This document shows positions 14,991 through 22,897 of a DNA stretch of 23,041 nucleotides, piece by piece. Numbering within the stretch: position 1 is the stretch's first letter; each line of letters begins with the position of its first letter. The stretch comes from an uncultured Eubacteriales bacterium (GTDB lineage Bacteria > Bacillota > Clostridia > Oscillospirales > Acutalibacteraceae): NCBI GenBank assembly GCA_900321195.1, contig ONVG01000003.1:1-23041 (forward strand), written 5' to 3'. The notes under the pieces were generated by a model. It saw nothing but the letters and a program-made list of their open reading frames with translations. It had not been told where the DNA came from and did not search any database. A program made the translations under genes and the position numbers.

Positions 14991-16452
14991 AAGCTTCAAG
15001 TTCAAGCTTTGGATGTACTTCGTGCTTTTCACGGCTATGATATTCATTGTGCTGTGGCTTTTGCAGACAGTATTCCTGCAAAGCTTCTATGACGCTATGG
15101 TCATAAGCAATACAAGAAAAGCCGCCGAACAAATTATTGCTCAAAGCAGCAGCAGTGATATAAATGACAAGATAGACAGATTGGCAAAGGAAAATTCGCT
15201 TTTGATATTCATTATAAGTCAGGATAACGATATATATTATGCTTCGGACTCCTTCAACGGTATGCGTAAAAAGGATATGAGAGACGACCTCAGCGAAAGC
15301 ACCGGACAGGTAACAGAATTAAAGCAGAAACAAAAACGGCATGGCGGCTACCGCTTACTGCCGGAAACATATTATGAATTCTTAACTGTACTTTTGTCGT
15401 CCGAAAGCGGTCTTGTCGAATACAGATCTGATGATATATATACCTGCGGTTCATACATAGACTATTATGGCTCCTATGATTCCGATGAAAAAGCGGTGCT
15501 TTATGTCAGCGCTTCGATAGATGCTGTCGGTTCATCGGTAAATATTATCAGCATGCAGCTTGTATGGGTAACTATCCTTTCCGTTATAGCCGGCTTTATA
15601 CTGTCATGGTTCATTGCAAAACGTTTTGCAGCGCCCGTTGACAGACTTTCCGAAAAAGCAAGGCTTCTCGGCGAAAATGAATATACAAGCGATTTCTCAA
15701 AGGGCTTCTGCTCCGAGCTTGACGAGCTGAGCGATACGCTTGACAAAACGAATGTAAAGCTTTTGCAGGCAAAGGATTATCAGATGGAGCTTCTGGCAAA
15801 CGTATCTCACGACCTGAGAACTCCTATAACCATGATAAAAGGCTATGCAGAGATGATAAGGGACATATCATGGGAGGACAAGGAGCAAAGCAGTCAGGAT
15901 CTTGCTATAGTCATAAAAGAGGCTGACAGACTAACGGCTCTTGTAAACGAGATAATGGAATATTCCGAGCTTAAAACAAACGATGTCAGGGATGAGCTTG
16001 TGCCGACAGACATAAGCCGCATAGCCGAAAAGACAGCAGACAGCTTCAGACAGCTTTATAAGCATGAAGGAATAGTCGTAGAAACAGACATTCAGAAAAA
16101 CATCATAGTAAACGGCAGCAGCAGCCGTCTTGAACGCGCATTCTACAATCTCATGGACAACGCATTCCGTCACACAGGCGAAAGCAAAAAAATAGTACTA
16201 AAACTCTCCGCCGATGACGGCATAGCCAAAGCAGAGGTCACTGACTTCGGAAACGGCATTCCCGAATCCGAGCTTGAGCTTATATGGGACAGATATTACA
16301 CTTCAAGAAAAAGAAAAGGAAAAGGCGTTTCGGGGCTTGGGCTTGCGATAGTAAAGCAGATAACCGAAATGCACGGCGGAAAATGCTCCGCAATAAGTCA
16401 GACAGGAAAAGGAAGTACGTTTATTATCGAGCTTCCGGCAGTAAACGGCTGA
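14974..16452 (+). CDS. Sensor histidine kinase (HisKA type)
   Basis: Membrane sensor kinase partner of the preceding regulator, 492 residues from the TTG at 14974. It has TM1 at about 11-33, an extracytoplasmic sensor of about 160 residues, TM2 at about 196-214, and a HAMP linker. The HisKA H-box NVSHDLRTPI follows with phospho-acceptor H279. The ATPase domain has NLMDNAFRH (392-400), VTDFGNGIP and GVSGLGLAIV. The extracytoplasmic part is Tyr- and Asp-rich and matches no domain I recognise. Start choice is uncertain: TTG at 14974 follows GAGGGGCGGG and gives the usual MKIKTKSFKFKLW start. GTG at 14935 also has AGGA seven bases upstream and would add 13 residues. Either way the gene overlaps the regulator. 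Confidence 0.92.
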   Translation: MKIKTKSFKFKLWMYFVLFTAMIFIVLWLLQTVFLQSFYDAMVISNTRKAAEQIIAQSSSSDINDKIDRLAKENSLLIFIISQDNDIYYASDSFNGMRKKDMRDDLSESTGQVTELKQKQKRHGGYRLLPETYYEFLTVLLSSESGLVEYRSDDIYTCGSYIDYYGSYDSDEKAVLYVSASIDAVGSSVNIISMQLVWVTILSVIAGFILSWFIAKRFAAPVDRLSEKARLLGENEYTSDFSKGFCSELDELSDTLDKTNVKLLQAKDYQMELLANVSHDLRTPITMIKGYAEMIRDISWEDKEQSSQDLAIVIKEADRLTALVNEIMEYSELKTNDVRDELVPTDISRIAEKTADSFRQLYKHEGIVVETDIQKNIIVNGSSSRLERAFYNLMDNAFRHTGESKKIVLKLSADDGIAKAEVTDFGNGIPESELELIWDRYYTSRKRKGKGVSGLGLAIVKQITEMHGGKCSAISQTGKGSTFIIELPAVNG

Positions 16453-16454
16453 AA

Positions 16455-16501
16455 AAATGCACAGCAAACCTTTTATCGAGGTATGCTGTGCATTTGCTTT
16501 T
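16455..16501. terminator. Bidirectional terminator between kinase and glycosyltransferase genes
   Basis: A perfect 12-bp stem (AAATGCACAGCA at 16455-16466 with TGCTGTGCATTT at 16484-16495) is extended through an A-A mismatch by ACCT/AGGT. It is followed by GCTTTTA on the plus strand. On the minus strand it is followed by a run of T (complement of 16452-16457). It serves both convergent genes. Confidence 0.9.
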
Positions 16502-16507
16502 ATTATA

Positions 16508-18364
16508 TCAGTCCATTTTAAGATATTTGCGCCAGAATGCTTCAGATTTGAGTGTCTTTGCGCTCTCTGCATATCTGCGGTCTATCTTTTCCTTGTTCTT
16601 ATAGTAGTAGCTCATTACATAGTTGTGTCTTTCAACAAGAGCCTTGAAACGCGCTTTATCTCTCTTTCTGAGACAAGCTGTGTGGTCATGGGGGTTTACT
16701 GCAAGTATCTCTTTTGCAAGGAACTGCTTTGCAGGGTCGTCAAACCAGTCGTAAGCTATAACTGCTACCGTATCTTTAAGGAACATATCTGGCAATGTCT
16801 GACCATTGCAGGTATATCTGTAAAATCTTGCTTTTGTTGTGGTGAGCGGTACATCGTTCATTCTGTAGATAGAATCGTAATCTATGTGTATATCGGGATA
16901 TGCCTGCTCAGCCGGAAGCATTACTTCATTCTTCTTGAAATGCTCCTTCATAAGTGTTTCGCCGTTAGGCTCATAAAGGAACGCAGGACCCTTGCAGTAT
17001 TCCTCGACAGCATCAAGAAGAAGGTCGCAGTTATTGTATGCAAGACGTGAAAGCTCTTTCCAGAAGAAGCCGTCTATTCTGCCGATAAAGTTTATATCCT
17101 TGCAGATGCCGCTGGTTGACTGTATGATAAGGCTGTTTCTGTGTACCTGATAAAGCTCCAGCGCAGCATTGAACTTTGTTGTAAAGCCCTTGTGCCATAT
17201 GCATATACCGTTGAGTGAGATGAATTCCGCATTGTTTGCAAGGCTGAATTCAACGTCGTCACCTCTGATGAACAGCGGAAGCGGAAGATGCTCTCTGTCT
17301 ATCTTCTTTACCGGAACACAGCAGTACCACCAGCCTGCATATGAATTCTTGTGGTATGTGATATCCTGGTCATTTCTGAGAACAGAGTCCCATATATGCA
17401 TAGCCATGCCGGGCTTATTCGGACCGTATGCGCCGTCATCATGTACAAAGCCTACGTCCTCATGCTGAATATTCATCTGCTCATAGAACAGCATAGCGCC
17501 GCTTACATATCTTTCATCATATTCCTTTTTGAGAACTGCAAGGAGAGTATATGTTCTTATGAAGCTCTCAGGGAGGACCATAACATCATCGTCCATAAGA
17601 AGAACATGAGTAGGGTCATAATCCTTATCGTTTATAGCCTCGATAATGCCTCTTGTATAGCCGCCGCTGCCGCCTGTATTGTCATTCTGTACAAGCTCGA
17701 TATATTCACACTCAAAATCCTCCGGGTCGAGTGTTCTGCCGTTATCGATTATCCTTACCTTTATGTGATCCTTTGCAGGTTCATCGGTATAGAAAAGCTC
17801 TCTTTCGAGTATGCCCATATTTCTTGTGATGAAGTCCTCTTTCTTGAATGTAACTGTTGTAAGAGCTATCCTTATATCATTTATAAGGCTGCTGTCGATA
17901 ACAGTTGACCAGTTTCCGTCATAGAGATAGAATGCCGGTCTGTCTTCACCGTCCTGATAATCAAGTATATCCATCTGAAAGCCGACAACGGTACTTTTTA
18001 TTCCCTTCGATATCGGAATGCTTATTTCCGTCTTTTCGGTAAAATAGTATTCCTTCGGCTCAAACATTTCCTTTTCTATCTCACCGCCTTCCATGTAGTG
18101 ACCGAAAAGTCTTATGCTGAAATGACCCTTTACATTAAGGTTAAGTGTTACATTACCGATATTGGTATATTTCTGCCACTTACCAAGTGAAAATGAGTTA
18201 AAGTATGTAAAGAACTCGACAAAGTTTCTTGCGCGCAGAGTATTAGCTGATTCGATATTATCATAACCGAAACGGTCGCCTCTGTACATCATCCACCAAT
18301 GCTCGTCAAGATTTCTTCTGTTTTCAATAATTATATTCTGAAGCTTAAATTTGACACTGCCCAT
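16508..18364 (-). CDS. GlfT2-like glycosyltransferase (galactofuranosyltransferase family)
   Basis: Large GT2-superfamily enzyme of 618 residues with the layout of mycobacterial GlfT2. An N-terminal beta-sandwich (about 1-190) is followed by a GT-A domain with QNDNTGGSGGYTRG (226-239), DDD at 258-260 (metal/UDP-sugar site), GWW (344-346), RGDDVEF (367-373, with the likely catalytic acid) and WHK (390-392). A helical C-terminal region follows. GlfT2 enzymes polymerise galactofuranose from UDP-Galf on lipid-linked acceptors at the inner membrane face. No UDP-galactopyranose mutase is in the window, so the donor sugar is unproven. GAGGT precedes ATG by six bases, overlapping the end of the upstream open frame. 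It is the last gene of the pyruvyl transferase operon. Confidence 0.85.
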   Translation of the reverse strand: MGSVKFKLQNIIIENRRNLDEHWWMMYRGDRFGYDNIESANTLRARNFVEFFTYFNSFSLGKWQKYTNIGNVTLNLNVKGHFSIRLFGHYMEGGEIEKEMFEPKEYYFTEKTEISIPISKGIKSTVVGFQMDILDYQDGEDRPAFYLYDGNWSTVIDSSLINDIRIALTTVTFKKEDFITRNMGILERELFYTDEPAKDHIKVRIIDNGRTLDPEDFECEYIELVQNDNTGGSGGYTRGIIEAINDKDYDPTHVLLMDDDVMVLPESFIRTYTLLAVLKKEYDERYVSGAMLFYEQMNIQHEDVGFVHDDGAYGPNKPGMAMHIWDSVLRNDQDITYHKNSYAGWWYCCVPVKKIDREHLPLPLFIRGDDVEFSLANNAEFISLNGICIWHKGFTTKFNAALELYQVHRNSLIIQSTSGICKDINFIGRIDGFFWKELSRLAYNNCDLLLDAVEEYCKGPAFLYEPNGETLMKEHFKKNEVMLPAEQAYPDIHIDYDSIYRMNDVPLTTTKARFYRYTCNGQTLPDMFLKDTVAVIAYDWFDDPAKQFLAKEILAVNPHDHTACLRKRDKARFKALVERHNYVMSYYYKNKEKIDRRYAESAKTLKSEAFWRKYLKMD

Positions 18365-18373
18365 TTTCTTACC

Positions 18374-18862
18374 TCACTCTTCAACTTCTGATTTATCCGG
18401 CTTAACTTCAAGCTGCGCGCCGAGCCACTCATATGACTGCTTTTTAATGCTGTCAAGCACCTTGTTGACCTTGTTATATCTTATCGGCATTCTGAAAAGA
18501 TATTCCTTACTTTTGAAATCATCCTCTGTGCATACTATTCTTTCTTCCAGACCAAGCTGTGAGAGGAGATTGCTTACCTTCTGCATTTCATCACAGTTTT
18601 TGGACTCAACAAAAACAAACGGCTTATTGAAGCTGAGAGCAAGACAAACTGCATAATAATCATCTGTTATAAAGAACTCGCTGTTAAGTATGTAGAAAAG
18701 CCAGTCCTCTATCGAATTTACCTTTGCAGGCGTAAGTCCGAAGCTTGTATCCTCTTTCTTTTCCTCTGCTGTTTCTTCGGCAGCATCCTTGTCAAGCTTT
18801 TCAATTAAATTATCAATAGCTTTCAGTACTGTCTTTTTCTCATCCTTTGATTTTTCTGCCAT
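18374..18862 (-). CDS. C-terminal fragment of the split pyruvyl transferase
   Basis: An open frame of 162 residues from the ATG at 18862. Residues 50-80 (IEDWLFYILNSEFFITDDYYA) and YNKVNKVLDSIKKQSYEWL near the end match the C-terminal part of the pyruvyl transferase domain in the fusion protein. The family His-Gly is replaced by Tyr-Ala at 70-71. A charged insertion (about 20-40, Glu/Lys-rich) separates it from the front half. No Shine-Dalgarno precedes 18862, and the same frame stays open upstream to at least 18926, so independent translation is unlikely. See the whole-gene entry. Confidence 0.5.
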   Translation of the reverse strand: MAEKSKDEKKTVLKAIDNLIEKLDKDAAEETAEEKKEDTSFGLTPAKVNSIEDWLFYILNSEFFITDDYYAVCLALSFNKPFVFVESKNCDEMQKVSNLLSQLGLEERIVCTEDDFKSKEYLFRMPIRYNKVNKVLDSIKKQSYEWLGAQLEVKPDKSEVEE

Positions 18863-18876
18863 CTCGGCAGCAGTTT

Positions 18877-19740
18877 TTATATCGGCAAGATTACGCAGAG
18901 GACTGTAGTTAATACAAGCTGTGCTTTTCTCGGGTCGGGAGTTTTGATATAGCTTACTATAAATGTATCGTCAGCATGTTCATCAGCCCTGCATCCGGCA
19001 TTTGCAGCCATAGCCTCAAAGCACTCTCTGCCGCATAAGAAGATAGGATCTGCGACTACATCCGTATTCTTACCGAAATGACTTTTTGCTATTTCAAGAG
19101 TATCAAAGCTGTCTACAGATACAGCGCTGAAACGTCTTAGGTCTCTTGCTACTGTTTTCAGTTCCTCACCAAAAGGTCCTGTATAAGCGCGTCCGAAAGA
19201 TGTTCCGTAGCTGAACTTCTTCTGACCATCGTGAACATAATCAAGGAAATAATGATTTTTGGTAAACTTAGTTATCTTATCATAGCTCCATATATCGCCT
19301 GTACCTATGATAACGGCGTCAGCGCTCTTTGCAGCATCTTCAAGCTGCTTCTTTGTTGAAGCCTTTTTAGCAAGCGTACAGTATTTTCCGATGAATTTTT
19401 CGGAGATGCTCTCATCCTCCGGTTCATCCTCACTGCAAAGCTCACAAGGCTTATTCATAATTACAGTATCATATCCAAAAGACTTTACTGTATTATCAAG
19501 CGCATAAACATCTATAAGGCTGCCGTAATCTTCATTGAACCAGAGTGTTTCAAGTAAAGCGAGCGGCTTTTCCTCTGATTCTCTCTTTTCAAGTATCGGA
19601 TCCGTATATACCTTTTTTTCTTCTTTGACAGCCTTTACAAACGCTTCGGCTGCACCTGAAACTGTTTTTTCTGTTTCAAACTGTTTTGCCGGCTGCTTCG
19701 CATTGTTTTTAGAACTGTTTCTTGAATTGGTTCTTCCCAA
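18877..19740 (-). CDS. N-terminal fragment of the split pyruvyl transferase
   Basis: An open frame of 287 residues beginning at a TTG (19740) behind GGGAG; no nearby ATG fits. Residues 1-55 are a charged, Asn/Lys/Ala-rich extension absent from the fusion paralogue. From residue 58 it follows the pyruvyl transferase fold: DYGSLIDVYAL (71-81), ADAVIIGTGDIW (140-151), YGTSFG (178-183) and ADPIF (230-234). It ends abruptly after SYIKTPDPRKAQLVLTTV with seven residues that do not fit the family, the mark of a frameshift. See the whole-gene entry. Confidence 0.55.
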   Translation of the reverse strand: MGRTNSRNSSKNNAKQPAKQFETEKTVSGAAEAFVKAVKEEKKVYTDPILEKRESEEKPLALLETLWFNEDYGSLIDVYALDNTVKSFGYDTVIMNKPCELCSEDEPEDESISEKFIGKYCTLAKKASTKKQLEDAAKSADAVIIGTGDIWSYDKITKFTKNHYFLDYVHDGQKKFSYGTSFGRAYTGPFGEELKTVARDLRRFSAVSVDSFDTLEIAKSHFGKNTDVVADPIFLCGRECFEAMAANAGCRADEHADDTFIVSYIKTPDPRKAQLVLTTVLCVILPI

Positions 19741-19781
19741 AATATTTCACTCCCGATAAGTTAGTTATATTTTATATATAA

Positions 19782-19810
19782 ATGATATCATATATCAAAA
19801 AAACTTACAA
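19782..19810 (-). promoter_or_regulatory. Possible internal promoter before the split pyruvyl transferase
   Basis: On the minus strand TTGTAA (19805-19810), 17 bases, then TATCAT (19782-19787), in the 107-base gap after the fusion gene. The -10 lies in a perfect palindrome ATGATATCAT (19782-19791). It may give the last two genes separate expression. The match is moderate and the region is AT-rich. Confidence 0.35.
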
Positions 19811-19847
19811 GCACTAAATCATTAGTTTTTTAAGAATAAATTCCTTA

Positions 19848-22589
19848 TCAGCAGAACACCTCAAAGAACATAGCCTTATCCGAATCAGCCTTTGAGAATT
19901 CTTCTATAGCGGCATCAAATTCCTCTGCATTTCTTGATGAAAGATACTTAAATCCAAGATCCTCTACCCAGCCCTTAGCTATCGCATTATGAACTGAGGT
20001 TATAGCAGGGCTGTTATGGAATTTAAGGAGACCTGCGCCGTTATTATTGAACAGCATTATCCTTACATTTCCTTTAAGCTTTTTGTTCCATACGGAGTTC
20101 ATATCATAGAAGAAGCTGAGGTCGCCTATCATAAGGAAGCACGGCTCCTTGCTTACAGCGCACTGTCCCATGAATGATGACGCTGAGCCGTCTATACCGT
20201 TTGTACCTCTGTTGCAGTAAACCTTTACTTCAGGAGATATCGGGTTGCCGGCTGCCATTCTTATAGTGTTGCTGTTTGCGATATGGAGAACTGAATTCTT
20301 AGGCATTTTTTCCATGAGCTTTGCAACTGCATAGGACTGGCTGTAATTTGACGCCTTTACGTTATACGCAGACTCATATTTTTTCCATGCTTTGTACATA
20401 GAATCATCTGTAGGCATATATTCCGTAAGTGAAAGTATCTTGTCTATAAAGCTGTTGAAGTCGTAAGCGAATACCCTTGTAAGCTTTCTGTACGGGTCTT
20501 CAACATTGCCGTTCTCGATTATATCCCAATGCTCGATATTGTATTTATAGCGTTTTATAAGGTCACGGGTTATCGTTGCAGTACCTGCATTTACGGTTAT
20601 TACTATATTCGGCTTGATATCCATTATCATGTCATGATTAAGGTTCCTTGCCTTGAGCATATTGAACATGTTTACGGATTTCTTGCAGTGGATATTTGAA
20701 ATATGCTCCTTTGCTATTACACAGTTGAATCTGTCTGCAAAGGCATCAAGCTTTTCAACGAAACTCTTTGATACAACAGGGTTCTGACCGTATATTACAG
20801 CTATCCTTGACTCACGCATTTTCTTGATTATATCCACCCATTTTATATCGTCTGTTCTGTAGTCAACATAATCTATCTTCTTGTATTCATTTCTGAGTCT
20901 GTATGCGGCAGGCTCTCTCTTTGATATGAACTGGAGCGGCACATCTATATGAACAGGACCTTTTACACCCTTTGTCATCGATATGAGCGCATCGCATACA
21001 AGCCTTCTTGACACTAACTTATTCAGCTCATCGGGAACTATCGGCAGAGTAACAGATCTGCGGCATACGCTCTGATACATATTGCTCTGAGGAACCATCT
21101 GAGCTTCCTTCTGATTTAGATATGAGGGATATCTGTCTGCTGTTATATAAACTACAGGCACACGCTGATAATAAGCCTCGGAAACGGATGTAAGATAGTT
21201 TGATGAGGCAGTACCAGACGTACAGCATACAGCTACAGGCTCATTGAGTCTTGTCGCAAGACCTATAGCAAAGAAGCCCGCACTTCTCTCGTCAAGGACA
21301 TTGTGTGTATGGAAATAAGAATTATTCTCAAAGAATTTTACAAGCTGTACATGTCTTGTGCCCGATGAAAGAACGACATGTGAGATACCGTATTCTTTAA
21401 GCAGTGATGCTACTATTTTACAGTTCTCAAAGTCAACATCATCAGAGGTTATCGTCTTTGCAGGCGCAGGATTTACAACAGGCACTTCTACCTTCTTTTC
21501 GGTTCTCGGCATTGTCATTGCATTTTTGAGCCACTCAAAGCTTCTCTTTCTCTCTCTCTGCATTATCTCGTCTATCTTATTGTAATCAACAGGCTCCATG
21601 AGAGAATCATCCATAAGTATTCTCGGCACCTCGGTAACGAGTCTGTCCCTGAAACCAAAGAGATTTGAAAGTGATTTAAACCTTGAAAATCCGCGTCTTT
21701 TATTTGTTATAGCTATGAAATTCTTCTTGAATATCATAGCAAAGCTTGCACCGTGACACGAGTCTGTAACAACGAACTGTGAATGGCTGAGATAATAGAG
21801 CCAATCCTCGACCTGAAGATTTTCTATGCAGTTGTCAAGATCCATCTTCTTTTTGTTTTCCTCAAAGAGCCACGGCAGACCGTCAAGAAGGTTGATTATC
21901 TTTATACCGCCCAGCTTCTTTGAAACATGGAGAAGAGCCTCTCTCTTTTCGGGTGTAGGGTCAAGGATATAAGCGGCGATAAAGGGTTCTTCCTCACGGT
22001 GAGATGATTTTTCGGCAAGCGGCATGTACACCTTTTCAGGATCAACCATAAATACAGGGTCAAGTACCTGAGTAGACTCAACGCCGTATATATCCCTGCA
22101 TATATTAACGCCGTCATCCTCACGCATTGATATAGCGTCAAATCTTTTCATAAGCGAGGAAATGATTTTTCTTTCGTCATCGGGAGCAAAGTCTATCGAA
22201 TGACCGAAAGAGGTCGCATAAGCTATCTTTCTTTTTGAGTCATCGGCAAAATCAAGATAGAATTTCTTTCCGGTATGCTTGCTTATACCGTAATTCCATA
22301 CCTGATCGGAGCCTACAACGAATGTATCGCAAAGCTCATTGAGCTTTGCGTATTCATTAAAGGTAAAGGAAGGGCTTATATTGTAATGCTCATTAGCAAA
22401 ACGTCTGGAATGAGTCATTTCAAGCTCTACATCCTTTGAATTGCTTGTACGGAGCTTGTCTACCATAAGCACTGAATATCCCATAGATTCAAATGTCTGT
22501 TCGAGAGCATAATAAGTCATTATACTTCCGTAGTTGCAGCCCATCCAAACACCAAGAATACCGACATCATATTTTTTGTTTTCTGACAT
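19848..22589 (-). CDS. Polysaccharide pyruvyl transferase fused to MenD-like ThDP enzyme
   Basis: A 913-residue two-domain cytoplasmic protein. Residues 5-358 are an apparently intact polysaccharide pyruvyl transferase domain (PEP-dependent ketal pyruvylation): GCNYGSIMTYYAL (17-29), VVGSDQVWN (91-99), YATSFG (124-129), SMRED (154-158), VLDPVF (175-180), TDSCHG (275-280). A Pro/Val-rich linker (about 360-378) follows. Residues 385-913 resemble MenD: SSGTR (408-412), LDERSAGFFAIGLA (432-445, with ThDP-activating E434), TSGTASSNYL, TADR (483-486), NSNTIR (772-777), NRGTNGIDG (793-801), GDLSFFYDMN (822-831) and NNNG (848-851). Arginines R412, R486, R777 and R794 fall where MenD holds 2-oxoglutarate and isochorismate carboxylates (from memory). 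GAGGGTGG precedes ATG. It heads a glycan operon, so a role in menaquinone synthesis is unlikely; the true substrate is unknown. Confidence 0.88.
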   Translation of the reverse strand: MSENKKYDVGILGVWMGCNYGSIMTYYALEQTFESMGYSVLMVDKLRTSNSKDVELEMTHSRRFANEHYNISPSFTFNEYAKLNELCDTFVVGSDQVWNYGISKHTGKKFYLDFADDSKRKIAYATSFGHSIDFAPDDERKIISSLMKRFDAISMREDDGVNICRDIYGVESTQVLDPVFMVDPEKVYMPLAEKSSHREEEPFIAAYILDPTPEKREALLHVSKKLGGIKIINLLDGLPWLFEENKKKMDLDNCIENLQVEDWLYYLSHSQFVVTDSCHGASFAMIFKKNFIAITNKRRGFSRFKSLSNLFGFRDRLVTEVPRILMDDSLMEPVDYNKIDEIMQRERKRSFEWLKNAMTMPRTEKKVEVPVVNPAPAKTITSDDVDFENCKIVASLLKEYGISHVVLSSGTRHVQLVKFFENNSYFHTHNVLDERSAGFFAIGLATRLNEPVAVCCTSGTASSNYLTSVSEAYYQRVPVVYITADRYPSYLNQKEAQMVPQSNMYQSVCRRSVTLPIVPDELNKLVSRRLVCDALISMTKGVKGPVHIDVPLQFISKREPAAYRLRNEYKKIDYVDYRTDDIKWVDIIKKMRESRIAVIYGQNPVVSKSFVEKLDAFADRFNCVIAKEHISNIHCKKSVNMFNMLKARNLNHDMIMDIKPNIVITVNAGTATITRDLIKRYKYNIEHWDIIENGNVEDPYRKLTRVFAYDFNSFIDKILSLTEYMPTDDSMYKAWKKYESAYNVKASNYSQSYAVAKLMEKMPKNSVLHIANSNTIRMAAGNPISPEVKVYCNRGTNGIDGSASSFMGQCAVSKEPCFLMIGDLSFFYDMNSVWNKKLKGNVRIMLFNNNGAGLLKFHNSPAITSVHNAIAKGWVEDLGFKYLSSRNAEEFDAAIEEFSKADSDKAMFFEVFC

Positions 22590-22728
22590 TAATATCCACC
22601 CTCACAAAATATTTTTTGATACTTGATGACATAATAAAATGCACTCATCCGCTAAAAGCATATCAGCATAAAACGTGAATGTTAATACACAAAAATACAC
22701 TGCTTCAGAGTACAATCGACTACTATTT

Positions 22729-22757
22729 ATTTTAACCTAAACACTATCTTTTGTCAA
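22729..22757 (-). promoter_or_regulatory. Promoter of the glycan operon
   Basis: On the minus strand a perfect TTGACA (22752-22757), a 17-base spacer and TAAAAT (22729-22734). The transcript would start near 22722. It is one of the best promoter matches in the window, so the operon is probably well transcribed. Confidence 0.85.
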
Positions 22758-22870
22758 CGCTCTGAACATCATAAAGACAATATTTTAAACACATATTTTT
22801 ATGCAAAAATACTTTTGGTCATTGAATGCGCCTTTTTATACAAAATCGGAATTTTTTTCATTTGCCTGTC

Positions 22871-22897
22871 CTTCAATAGACAATAAGACTATTGAAG
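22871..22897. promoter_or_regulatory. Inverted repeat overlapping the glyQS -35 box
   Basis: A perfect 9-bp inverted repeat, CTTCAATAG (22871-22879) and CTATTGAAG (22889-22897), with a nine-base spacer. The right arm ends on the -35 hexamer. It lies upstream of the predicted transcript start, so it is more likely a protein-binding operator than an RNA structure of this gene. No poly-T follows it. Confidence 0.55.

Larger units (their letters stand above)
18374..19740 (-). pseudogene. Polysaccharide pyruvyl transferase paralogue, frameshifted
   Basis: Two adjacent open frames together align with one complete pyruvyl transferase domain: the front half ends at 18877, and the back half (with SIEDWLFYILNSEF) is in the -1 frame. 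The span is 1367 bases, one short of a multiple of three, as expected for a single-base deletion near 18901 (plausible range 18890-18925). Read through the shift, the product would be about 455 residues, KAQLVLTTV joining LRNLADIKTAAEM. The back half has no ribosome site at its first ATG. It is clearly homologous to residues 1-360 of the neighbouring fusion but lacks several family residues: NYGS is DYGS, SDQVW is TGDIW, SMRED is SVDSF, and TDSCHG is TDDYYA. Either a decaying gene, a non-catalytic homologue, or a sequencing error in an intact divergent gene. Confidence 0.75.

Noticed and set aside
16457..17050. 197-codon plus-strand frame opposite the glycosyltransferase
   Set aside because: It starts inside the terminator hairpin, is Cys/Val-rich with no domain, and covers the conserved C-terminal part of the minus-strand enzyme.
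17351..17908. 185-codon plus-strand frame opposite the glycosyltransferase GT-A domain
   Set aside because: The minus-strand frame here encodes the DDD motif region of the glycosyltransferase; the plus frame is a mirror artefact.
18900..18935. Programmed -1 ribosomal frameshift site in the split pyruvyl transferase
   Set aside because: The A-rich stretch (GAGAAAAGCA) does not form an X XXY YYZ heptamer in the incoming frame, and no strong stem was seen just downstream; a one-base deletion explains the data more simply.
19848..22589. Menaquinone biosynthesis gene menD
   Set aside because: The MenD-like domain is fused to a pyruvyl transferase and sits with glycan genes; no menaquinone gene accompanies it. 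The family resemblance is real, but the pathway assignment is not supported.
22590..22722. Riboswitch in the 130-base leader of the fusion gene
   Set aside because: The leader is AT-rich and I could find no convincing stem system, conserved core or terminator.
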